Assembly (NCBI GenBank): GCA_027886185.1
Contig: WOAB01000840.1
Span: forward strand, 62,001 to 126,000
DNA: 64,000 bases
From: Rheum nobile
Lineage: Eukaryota > Streptophyta > Magnoliopsida > Caryophyllales > Polygonaceae
Direction: 5' to 3'
The notes under the pieces are model-generated. The model had not been told where the DNA came from. It searched no databases and saw only the letters and a program-made list of their open reading frames with translations. Below, in pieces: positions 32,284 through 41,260 of this stretch (position 1 is the stretch's first letter; every line of letters starts with the position of its first letter). Both the position numbers and the translations under genes were made by a program.

Positions 32284-32694
32284 CTAGTCCAACAAGTCAT
32301 CAATCCTAGGCAAAGGATACTTGTTCTTGATCGTCACCTTGTTCAACTCTCGATAGTCGATACAAAGTCGGAACGATCCGTCCTTCTTTTTGACGAACAA
32401 TACCGGAGCACCCCACGGCGATGCACTCGGCCTGACATAACCTTTGTCAAGAAGATCTTCAAGTTGATTCTTCAATTCTTGCATCTCAGCTGGAGCCATC
32501 TGGTACGGTGATTTGGAAATCGGCGCCGTACCAGGCTCGAGATCAATTGAAAACTCTACATCACGGTTCGGGGGTAATCCAGGTATTTCTTTCGGAAAGA
32601 CATCCGAAAACTCCCTAACTACAGGAATATCAAGAACCTCAGGTTCATCCTTCGTAGGCGAATCCAAGTAGCAAAGGTACCCGACACATCCTTG
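32284..32694 (-). pseudogene. Tekay-type pol, RT N-terminal segment
   Basis: In frame with the gag-protease ORF after its TGA. Contains VVREFSDVFPKEIPGLPPNR, PYQMAPAEMQELKNQLEDL, PSASPWGAPVLFVKKKDGS, RLCIDYRELNKVTIKNKYPL: the start of Ty3/gypsy RT (fingers). It ends at TAG 32284-32286, directly before the continuation of the same frame, so again a single nonsense change interrupts pol. Confidence 0.85.
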
Positions 32695-34440
32695 TCATAG
32701 TAGCTTAAACACGGCCATCGCATTGATCAGCTTGCCGTTATCAGCGTCATTTCGACCTTTGAACTTGCACACGAACTGGCCCCCAAATGACACCGTCACT
32801 GTTCTTGAACTGAAGTCGATCACCGCCTTGTGACGCGTCAGCCAATCCATACCGAGGATAATGTCGTATGGAGCCATGGCTATACAGATTAAATCTGCCT
32901 CAAATTCCTTACCCTGAATGGTAATCGGAAAGTCTGATAGATGCTTGGTTCCCACCAAACATTCTCCATTAGGAAGATTAACGACAAAAGGGTCGCACGA
33001 ATCGTTGCACACTAAATCTAACTTGCTAACACAGCTATCCAAAATAAAGGAATGCGTAGCACCAGAATCAAACAGAATGCACACTGAAGTAGAGTGAAGG
33101 TATAGAGTACCTTGAGCAATCGGAGCGTTGGGTCCATCTGCCTCACGCATCTCGTACAAGCGTTGGCCCTGACTTCCAGAAACAGCTGGGGCCTTTCCCC
33201 TGTTCTGAGCAGTCGTCTGCACTGAAGGGCTAGGAGTCTCGGCAGGCTTAAACCTAGGTCGGTTGCTCTGATGAACTGACCCTTGCTGCGACTCTACTCC
33301 CTTATGCTTCCCCTGCTTGCAGAACTTTTGCAGATGACCATCACGTCCACACCCAAAGCATGGCCTCTTCTCCTTCCTACACTCAGTGCTCTTGTGCCCA
33401 GCAATACCGCAGTTATAACACTGAACTGTACTCCTGGTCTGCCCTGACTGCTGAGTCGATCCCCCTTGCGTCATCTCCGTCTTAGCTCGGCCGGACTTGG
33501 CGAAGTTAGACGGTGGCGCAGGGCGCTTAAAACCACCTCCCTGGTTCTGATTCTGCATCGACTTCTGTCGGTTGCGCCTCTTGGTCGACTCCTCCAGAGT
33601 TACCTCTAGCTTATAGGCACAATCCACATATTGCTCCAAGGTAGAGCATGTGTGGTGCACCATTAGTGGCTTGATATCCGGGTTCATCCACTCGTGGAAG
33701 TACCAGATCTTTTGGGCCTCGCTGGTAATCTCGGCAGTGGCATACTGTAGAAGATGGTTGAACTTAGATGCCAACTCGGTCACTCTCAGACCATCAGTCT
33801 GAGGGTACAAGAACTCTTTATGCTTCTCCTCTCTCATAGCACGAGAGAAAAAGCGATCAACCATCTTGGTCTTGAACATCAACCAAGTTAACACTGGGCT
33901 CTCAGCCAAACCAATGCTCTCCCACCACTCGCTAGCCTCCTCCTTCAGCTGAAGAGAAGCGATATGGACCTTCTCGGCCTCCGTACACTCCACGTTCCTA
34001 AACAGCCTCTCCATATGGGAGAACCAATGAGTCACTGCCACTGGCTCCCCTTTCCCGTTATAGCAATCGGGCCTCATGAAAGTGATGGTTTTTAGAGCGC
34101 GACCATAGTTGTCTCTTGCCCTGTTGGCAGTCTTCTGAATCACAGGGTTTTTGGGTTCCACAACATCAGGAACCACTGGGTGAGTAGGCACTTCTTGTGC
34201 TTGAGGCGCGCTTGGTCTCAATACATCTGTAATAGCCTGCATCACGATTCCACGAATCGCCTCCACAGCTGCGGCGTCAAACAGCGTCGGCGCTTGGGTA
34301 TGATCTTGACCTTCACGCCTCTGCTGGATGCGAGACTCCGACTTGTGTTCATCCTGAACACCTCTTCCTGCTGTCCTGGGATTTTGACTAGTCCTAGCAC
34401 CGGCTCGAGTCGAGTTCCTCGTGCTTCTTGGGTTCACCAT
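32695..34440 (-). CDS. Tekay-type Gag and protease (frame continues into pol)
   Basis: Open frame from ATG 34440 (MVNPRSTRNSTRAG; an upstream in-frame ATG at 34509 is less likely) to a TGA at 32695-32697. Order: basic N-terminus; gag core with WFSHMERLFRNVECTEAEKV, ASEWWESIGLAE, FLYPQTDGLRVTELASKFN; two zinc knuckles, CYNCGIAGHKSTEC and CFGCGRDGHLQKFC; then a retropepsin with active site LFDSGATHSF and DIILGMDWLTRHKAVIDF. Gag builds the particle and binds RNA; the protease cleaves the polyprotein. The TGA lies in the same frame as the downstream RT, so it is a nonsense change within one gag-pol ORF rather than a natural gag end. Confidence 0.88.
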   Translation of the reverse strand: MVNPRSTRNSTRAGARTSQNPRTAGRGVQDEHKSESRIQQRREGQDHTQAPTLFDAAAVEAIRGIVMQAITDVLRPSAPQAQEVPTHPVVPDVVEPKNPVIQKTANRARDNYGRALKTITFMRPDCYNGKGEPVAVTHWFSHMERLFRNVECTEAEKVHIASLQLKEEASEWWESIGLAESPVLTWLMFKTKMVDRFFSRAMREEKHKEFLYPQTDGLRVTELASKFNHLLQYATAEITSEAQKIWYFHEWMNPDIKPLMVHHTCSTLEQYVDCAYKLEVTLEESTKRRNRQKSMQNQNQGGGFKRPAPPSNFAKSGRAKTEMTQGGSTQQSGQTRSTVQCYNCGIAGHKSTECRKEKRPCFGCGRDGHLQKFCKQGKHKGVESQQGSVHQSNRPRFKPAETPSPSVQTTAQNRGKAPAVSGSQGQRLYEMREADGPNAPIAQGTLYLHSTSVCILFDSGATHSFILDSCVSKLDLVCNDSCDPFVVNLPNGECLVGTKHLSDFPITIQGKEFEADLICIAMAPYDIILGMDWLTRHKAVIDFSSRTVTVSFGGQFVCKFKGRNDADNGKLINAMAVFKLL

Positions 34441-34730
34441 CTGATTACCGATCCAATTCCAAGCATTCAATACATTAATATTATGCAATATACTTATGCA
34501 ATATATCAACGTAAATAAATCACTCAGAATAGATCAACTTGGCATTTTATAGATGAACCTTCGAACTCTTACACAAGTTACACATAAGTTTATCATTCGA
34601 GCGTTTGGACAACATTGCTCGAAGATATAAGTGTTTCTCAGAGTACTTGCCGCAATACTGAAATATTACACAAAGTACAACTTGGAATACTAAGAAACGA
34701 AACTACTACGATAGGCAACGCCACTCCTCC

Positions 34731-35657
34731 TCAAGGCGTTCCAAAATGTCTCCCATACGACTGGCTACTCGTGCATGGTCTCTTCGGGCTAGGCTCACCA
34801 TCGAGCTCTGGCGATGGATTTCGCACCCTGCTTGACCCTGAAGCACATAGTCCTAGCTCAGTCATGGTAAAGTATGGGTCATCCATGACTGGTCCTTTTA
34901 TTCCAGCCCTCCTCTGAGTACTGGCGGTCAACTCATCCCACTGACTCTGCTGTTCTACAGAGATCACCTCGCTCTGGCGGAGGATCTCTTGCAGCTCGGA
35001 TTCCGACCTCCATCTTCTTGGAGTAGGGATAGGCTGAGATTCCATATCACTTCTCCTAATACCGTACTCGGTATACAGTGCCTCCCAATCAGCTTCTGAC
35101 ATGGGTGCGTACTCTGGCACTGGTGACAATCCTGTACCGGGTTCCTGATTCTGCCCTCCAAGGTCCAACTCTGGATCCTCTTCTGGATCATCCTCTATGG
35201 GATCCTCATCCTCAGGATCATCCTCGATGGGATCCTCATCCTCGGGATCATCCTCGATGGGATCCTCATCCTCGGAATCATCCTCGATCATATCCTCCTC
35301 CTCGACAGGATCTTGCTCAAGCATCTCCTCTTCCTCCTCCTCGTACTCGATCTCCTCGGGAATTGGTCCCAGCAGAAAGTCGTCTTGGTAAACCCCTTGT
35401 TCATACCTTGATAACTCATCTTCCTGCTCTCATTCCTGTACTTCCTCTACCCTTGGTGGCGGCACAGGTACAGTCTCAGGGACCATAGCATCCCTAGCTA
35501 CAAGGACAACCGACTCGGGGAGAACGTACTTGACGTCTTTGGGCAGGCTACTCGGGCCTCCAACCTCGAAACATCGCTGGGGTAACGGAAAATCTAGCCT
35601 CGGCTGGTACGACTTGGCGTCTTCCGACCCCCTACCAATAGAAAAGCAGACACCCAT
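34731..35657 (-). pseudogene. Extra ORF between primer site and gag (acidic, MGVCFS start)
   Basis: A frame in the same sense as gag-pol runs about 308 codons from the ATG at 35657 to a stop at 34731, broken once by TGA at 35430-35432 (codon 76). I recognise no family. It starts MGVCFSIGRG: Gly2, Cys4 and Ser6 match N-myristoylation/palmitoylation consensus. Residues about 115-160 are extremely acidic, including three copies of EDDPEDEDPI encoded by a 30-bp tandem repeat at 35191-35280. The C-terminal half has SEADWEALYTEYGIRRSDM, an Arg-rich segment and a SPKRP basic motif near the end. There is no zinc finger, protease or membrane span. An upstream in-frame ATG exists at 35705; I prefer 35657 because only it exposes the acylation motif. 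Gag starts about 290 bp further on. Coding is supported by the long frame; function is unknown. Confidence 0.6.
35191..35280 (-). repeat. 30-bp coding minisatellite, three units
   Basis: Three near-identical 30-bp units (35191-35220, 35221-35250, 35251-35280) inside the extra ORF, each translating to an EDDPEDEDPI-type decapeptide, with one or two base differences between units. Length is a multiple of three, so copy-number change preserves the frame. Confidence 0.9.
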
Positions 35658-35850
35658 CCTATCGAACAATAAGGAAGGAATTAGTCTTTCTAGACATAGA
35701 AGCAAGCTTACTATATCAGACTATAAAGAAGACACGACTATGAACGGTATTTTTAAATTCTTTTCAGCATGAAAATTCAGAGCCCTTTTTAAAGCATTTT
35801 GAAAACGGATAAATGGTTTATAAAAATTCCAAACCCGTTTTAAAACCTTT

Positions 35851-35863
35851 GGCTCTGATACCA
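35851..35863 (-). promoter_or_regulatory. Primer-binding site, initiator Met-tRNA
   Basis: TGGTATCAGAGCC on the minus strand, four bases after the 5' LTR end; complementary to the 3' end of plant initiator Met-tRNA. Confidence 0.9.
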
Positions 35864-35867
35864 CAAC

Positions 35868-38257
35868 TGTAACACCCCCAAAACTTAACCCTTTTGGAAA
35901 TGTATTACCGCCAGTGACCCCAGTGTTCCTTACCGAGATCACCCAAGGCTTTACCACTTAAATACGATTTATGAAATGCAATTGATACACAATGATCAAG
36001 CATTAAATTCCAAAACGTAACATTGTCAAGGAAACAAGGGTTACGGGATTACAACCCAATCCCGAATAGGTCAATACAGAGTTTAAAACAAACACAACGG
36101 AAGTCTAAGAAAGTATATTACAATCAAAGTTATTGTCCAAAAGATCTCAATCTGATTAAAGAAATAATTAAAACATTGAAAAACCACCGTTGACTCCATA
36201 GTCCTTCTGGTCTTCTGAACTACTTCTTATCTGATGTGCCGAATCGAACGGATGACACCATCCAACCATGCAAGGGAAAATATTGGTTGGTTAGTCTAAA
36301 TGAATAGACTAGCAAGGGAACAAAGCAGAATGGTTCGAAGCAGTCGTATTAGGTTAGACTCCTCGTCCCTCGAACAATAATCGAGTATGCTTGTCAACCA
36401 CCATACTCCTACTGGAATGAACAAGAGGTATGCACAAGAGAAGACTCTGGAAGACTGAATCTTCACAGAGATCGACTCGAAAGAAGACTCCAACAGAAAT
36501 GAGTCTTTAAGGAAGTATGACAATTCTGGAAAGTTACAGAATCATACAACAATGATTTAAAACTGACTGAGATGCTTCAGTCAACGACCAACCTCACCGC
36601 CTTTCAGCGAATCCAGATCGGAAAGAAGACGTACTATATTCAAGTCAACACGAGTCTTCCTAGCGGCACTATTACCTAGCTGCCCTACTCGCTGAGCGTT
36701 CATTAATTATGTGCGTCAAGGTAGCACTTATCTGATTATGTTTCAAAAACACACATCACCTTATAGACTTTTACATGTGTATCCCACCAATGGGACGACA
36801 CATCTTAGTATACGTTTCGTCGAGAGTGACGTACACCGAAAGGTTTGTGACACCAGCTAAGTGTCCTGTCTCTACACACATGTGTAAGAGACCGATCATG
36901 ATCTTAGAATAGTACCAGATGGGGACGAGCCATCCCGATACCAGATTATAAAGAAATGACTGGACAGAGTCCGAGTAACGTTGCTATCTAACAGTGCTAA
37001 CTAAACAGTTACAGCACCACAACAATTACAGGATAAATCCACATAAAGGCCCGAAAGACGATCACAGATAATAGCGTTGTTCTAACAGATATACAACCTA
37101 TTATATGATTTTCAAAACAGTTTATCAAAACCGTTTCCAGACAAACAGAATATTCATTCCAAATTAATTACTCAGATAAACTACTGATAATTAATGTAAA
37201 TATGGAACGAATGAGCAAGAGCGAACCGCCACTTGCCTTACTCCGCAGAATAGTCTAAAGACGTCAACTGGATTCCGGGCTCGACACGGTATAGTTCCGA
37301 CAGCACAACAACCTTCGAGTCGACCCATAAAAGGAACCCTAAGTTAGATCCGACATAAACAGTACGAATCTAAACACGGCGAAAGAACACAAAAGGAAAG
37401 ACGCCACGACGACAACCAACCAAGCCAAAGCCACGAAGGCATTCTGGGCACTGGCGGCGGTCGCCGTTCTTGGCGGCGGTCGCCGTGAAGAACACGGTCG
37501 ACAAAGACGAGAGAAAACTCACCAAAACAAAGCGCGTTTCGACCCCTTTCAGCCTGGCTTGGTTTCTGACCTTCAAAGGCAACCACAAGGCTTCAAAAGA
37601 GCTGCTGGAAACACCACTAACAACACCGACGAAAGCTTCGAAATTCCGGCGAAGGCACAACTCCGGCGAGAGGCGAATTTGGCAGAGGTTTGGTGCTGGG
37701 ATGGCTCAAAACCTCACCCCCAACACCTCCTTTTATAGCCAAAGCATCTGGAGCACGAAGAAGAGGGCCTGGAGCTAGTTCGACGCTCGCCAGAACTCGC
37801 CGGCGACCATCGGACATTGTCCGCTGGGTAATCACGGCGGTCGCCGTGATTTTGCCTACGGCGGGCGCCGTAATTACGGCGGTCGCCGTGGCCTGGCACA
37901 CCAGCTGCCTCCTCGAGCACTGGGACGGCGGGCGCCGTGACTTTACGACGGTCGTCGTGCTTGGGTCTCACTACGGCGGTCGCCGCGACTTTACGGCGGT
38001 CGCCGTGACACCTCTTTCCCGCCCGTTCAGCTTTGAACGAACATGACATTAAACCGGGATAAAAATTATCGTACGTGAACGACAATTAAAATCTAAGGCA
38101 CCTTGTCTGTATATTATTTCACTGAGAAAAATATTACAGATATAGAGCACATTACAGAATGTCTCAAACTCTCTGTATTAAATCCGACGTACATAACGGG
38201 TACTCGGGAAAATTCCAAAATTCCCAAAATAATCTTACAAAAATACGGGGTATTACA
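35868..38257 (-). repeat. 5' LTR of the Tekay-type element
   Basis: 2390 bp. Differs from the 3' LTR mainly by transitions, plus an 8-bp insertion near 36210 and a short indel in the CGGCGGTCGCCG cluster near 37460. TATA box near 37727-37738 (minus) places the transcription start inside the LTR. Confidence 0.95.
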
Positions 38258-38262
38258 ATAAC

Positions 38263-38385
38263 CTTTCTGTCATTAATTCAATTCGTGGAATATGGAAAAT
38301 CCCTTGGAAAATCTCTACCATAATTCTTGAAATTCGCTCACTGTTATATGATTTGGATTATTTTCAGGATCATCTCTACCATAAT
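38263..38385 (-). pseudogene. L1-type LINE fragment, 5' side of the gypsy insertion
   Basis: This sequence read on the minus strand continues into 27297 once the gypsy element and one copy of its ATAAC duplication are removed; the reading frame runs across the junction into the RNase H segment. The LINE is strongly 5'-truncated; it stops near 38385, where CACTA-like words begin (AGTTTTGTCTCCC). The shared TAGTTTT at both ends may be part of the LINE target duplication, partly hidden by the poly(A) tail. Confidence 0.65.
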
Positions 38386-38492
38386 AGTTTTGTCTCCCTA
38401 AACCTGTGTGACAAATCGATTTTGTCGCCCTATGCTTTAGTAAAAAAATTGAAAATTTTTGTCACACTAATCTTTTTGTTTCTATAGTTCTT
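38386..38492 (+). mobile_element. CACTA-like relic, right part
   Basis: Contains TTTTGTCTCCC, TGACAAATCGATTTTGTCGCC, TTTTTGTCACAC and ends TTTCTATAGTT, whose inverse AACTATAGAAAC resembles a CACTA terminus with the first base changed. Matches in word content the block at 26140-26441. 38493-38887 beyond it is plain AT-rich DNA in which I see nothing. Confidence 0.35.
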
Positions 38493-38895
38493 TTTGCAAC
38501 CTATATTAAAAGCTTAGTGAGTGGCAAAATATCCTCTGTACTATATATGTAATACATATACTTCATATAAACATAAGAAATTTTAAAATATAATAATCAA
38601 CAAGGTTATTACATGATCTTCGACATCTAATTTCATGAAAAAAACAATATATTTTAGCACATTTTGCACGAACTTATCACCAACAAACTTTATACATACT
38701 AGTTTGGTAAAAAAATATTGCTAACTATACAAGAGAATATTTGAAACTTATATACCATGGTAATTATTTTGATTGATCAACAAATATACTAGTATAACCA
38801 TGATTTATCTCCTTAGATTTCAAAATCAGATGACTTAATTCATATAGATCAGAAAATTAAGATCAGTGATACAAAAACAATAAAAGGGTCTTACA

Positions 38896-39528
38896 TAGGG
38901 TTGTCAAAAAGTGACCGAACCCGTTTTACCGACCTGACCGACCCACTTTTGGACCCGACCCGACCCGACCTGACCGAAATATTTAGTAACCCGAATTTAC
39001 TGAATCCGAATTTACCGAGACCAAACCCGACCAATCCGAACTCGACCCGATTAACAAATAAATGTGGAGTACTAATAAAATATACCATAAAATATATATG
39101 ATAAATGACATATATAATGATAATATGCTCAATTATCCTAAAAAAAGAACATTGTTGTACTTATATACCTTTTTATAATGTAGAAATTTATAAACTAATA
39201 ATATAAATTAAAATTTAAAATAAAATATGATTTTGGTCTACTAATATCAATTACATTAAAATAATTAACAATAATAATATTATTTTAATTCATTTCAACT
39301 TATTTTGACATGTTTAAATTAGTTTTTAACTATTTAATAATATTTAAATAGTAAACAAAATATTTTTTTAAATGACGCTCTTGACCTGTTGGTCAACTCG
39401 AACCGCCCGCTGACCTGTAATGACCCGACCCGACTTGACCTGTTATCCGAAATGACCTGACTCGTTCTCAACCCGAACCTGGAATAACCGAATCGAACCC
39501 GACCTGACCGACCCAATTGACAGCTCCA
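38896..39528. mobile_element. hAT MITE (633 bp) with GACCCGACC-rich ends
   Basis: Termini TAGGGTTGTCAA and, inverted, TGGAGCTGTCAATT; flanked by a perfect 8-bp duplication GTCTTACA (38888-38895 and 39529-39536). Both ends are packed with GACCCGACC/GACCTGACCGA words, the centre is AT-rich. Small ORFs on both strands translate the repeats only. 39537-39940 to the right is AT-rich without recognisable features. Confidence 0.9.
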
Positions 39529-39940
39529 GTCTTACATGATTTATCTTTAGACTTGGGAACATAAATGGTGTTATAACTATTTTTTTAGAAAAATAATTAA
39601 AAGATATTCAATATAAGATTGAAAATACAATATTTAAAATTAATTTAGGATATCTTATTTATTTATGATTTTTTATTTTAATATTATAATTCTCCTTTTT
39701 ATCTTATGGTTCTTACCCGAATAATTCTTTACACTACTAACTTATTTTTTTCTATTACCTAATCGGTATGATATGTCAAAAAAATTGGTTATAACAACTT
39801 TCTGAAAATAAATATAAATAGAGTAAATGAAACAAGATATATACAACGAATACTTCTCAAATAAACTAAAATTCATATCAATATTCATGCGTTTATTTAC
39901 AATTAATATTTATTTGTCAGCACAATATGTGATGTGAAGT

Positions 39941-41255
39941 TGATAAGCACTACTTTGTAGGGCTTAACTAAGAGTTATTAGAGAGTTTTATTGGTGCCAT
40001 TCGGGTAGATTTAGACACATTCATGTGTATGGCGTTTGGGGGCGAAGTTTGGTGTTTTTGGAAGTGTTTGAGATATCTTGGATATCATAGGAGACACTGA
40101 GGAAGGAAGCCACCAAGAGAAGACGCCAAGGAAGTGAAGAGGAGATGTTAGGAGGCGAAGCCAAGGAGTAAAGGCCGAGCATTAACCGCGACCGCGGGCA
40201 AGGGTGCCGCGATCGCGGTTCCTCGGGGCAAGTCGAGAATTATCTGCAGGCGCGGAGAAGTGTGAAGAGCGTGGAGCCACAAGGGGCCGCGATCGCTGTC
40301 CATGGGCCGCGATCGCGGGTCATCAACGCAGGAAGTTCGGACTTTTCCCGAATCTATCTTTTATGTTTTCTTTTCTTATTTTCTCATTTTATTCCGTTTC
40401 TTTTCTTATTGGGCTAGGTCATTTGTTAGAAGCCCTATATATACTCTCTTTAGCATTAGGTTTGATAGTTCGCCATTCTAGAGTTTCATTTCATCGTTGC
40501 CACTTTTCATACTTTTGAAGTTCATCATGTTTATGAGGAGCTAAGCCTCTTTTGCTTAGTCCGGTAATGGAAGCATAAGTTTATTCATCTGGTTGTGAGG
40601 TTTTGTTCCTATCTATCTTATCCTATTGAGTTATATCTTTTCTCTTGCGCAAATTCTTATTTGGATGTTTGTTGGTTTATCTAGATTGATCACCTAGGTT
40701 TATTGCTTTCATTCATATTGCTAATACTAGGAAACTGTTGGGCTAACGCTCTAGTTCGAGTAGCGAGCATAGATTATATCTGCCACTGTGGAATTTATCT
40801 ATGTAGAGAATTGATTACATGTTGAATGCTTCTGGTTGATGTGTTATGTGTATCTTGGTTAATTCTTATATGCATTGCTGCCTTTGGATTGAATCACTAG
40901 TGGTGCTAGGGTTATTCATTGGTAAGGGTTCTTAGGTTTGGTTGATCTTTGAATCTACCCAAGACCAGGACAGGAATAACCGAATAGGAAGATATGACAT
41001 AATCAAGGAACAACCGTTGGATGACTTATGTGGACATTACTTGGCTAAGTGTTTTCTCTCTTTGATATTTTATTCATCTACTTTGCTGTGTTTGATTTGA
41101 TTGTGACCGACCAACTTACAAACCCCCCCTTTTAGTGACTCGCATGCAACCACCATTAGTTTCGCTCCTTCCTTGTGGGATCGACCCTTACTTATTGACT
41201 ATACTAGTTTATTTGTGAGGTTTTATATTTGACAGCTACGAACGACAGCACGTCA
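39941..41255 (+). mobile_element. Solo LTR (about 1315 bp), Ty3/gypsy Tat/Athila-like
   Basis: Starts TGATAAGCAC and ends CAGCACGTCA; flanks GAAGT (39936-39940) and TAAGT (41256-41260) are a probable 5-bp duplication with one mismatch. TATA box CCCTATATATACTC at about 40433. The 3' part contains CCTTGTGGGATCGACCCTTA and a TTTGTGAGG-type ending, characteristic of LTRs of this branch. Upstream of the promoter are four copies of a CCGCGATCGCGG-like palindrome (40185-40320). No internal domain is attached. A 104-codon ORF at 40204-40518 is incidental. Confidence 0.72.
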
Positions 41256-41260
41256 TAAGT

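Larger units (their letters stand above)
27298..38257 (-). mobile_element. Complete Tekay-type Ty3/gypsy retrotransposon, 10,960 bp
   Basis: Both LTRs (27298-29681 and 35868-38257) begin TGTAATACCCC and end GGGTGTTACA on the minus strand, and the element is flanked by a perfect ATAAC duplication (27293-27297, 38258-38262). Primer site, polypurine tract, gag-pol and a C-terminal chromodomain-like segment are present. LTRs differ at roughly 36-40 of about 2385 positions plus small indels (about 98.4% identical). With the commonly used plant rate of 1.3e-8 per site per year this would be around 0.6 million years (inference). It landed inside an L1 LINE. An extra ORF lies between primer site and gag. 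Confidence 0.95.

Noticed and set aside
35191..35280. Regular short repeats that might suggest a CRISPR array
   Set aside because: Units are contiguous with no spacers and translate in frame; the DNA is from a plant.
35078..35488. 136-codon plus ORF rich in HPRWDP repeats
   Set aside because: Antisense shadow of the acidic 30-bp minisatellite in the extra ORF.
26140..38492. Firm call of a CACTA transposon
   Set aside because: Subterminal-like words are present but termini are not canonical and no 3-bp duplication could be confirmed; kept only as a low-confidence relic.
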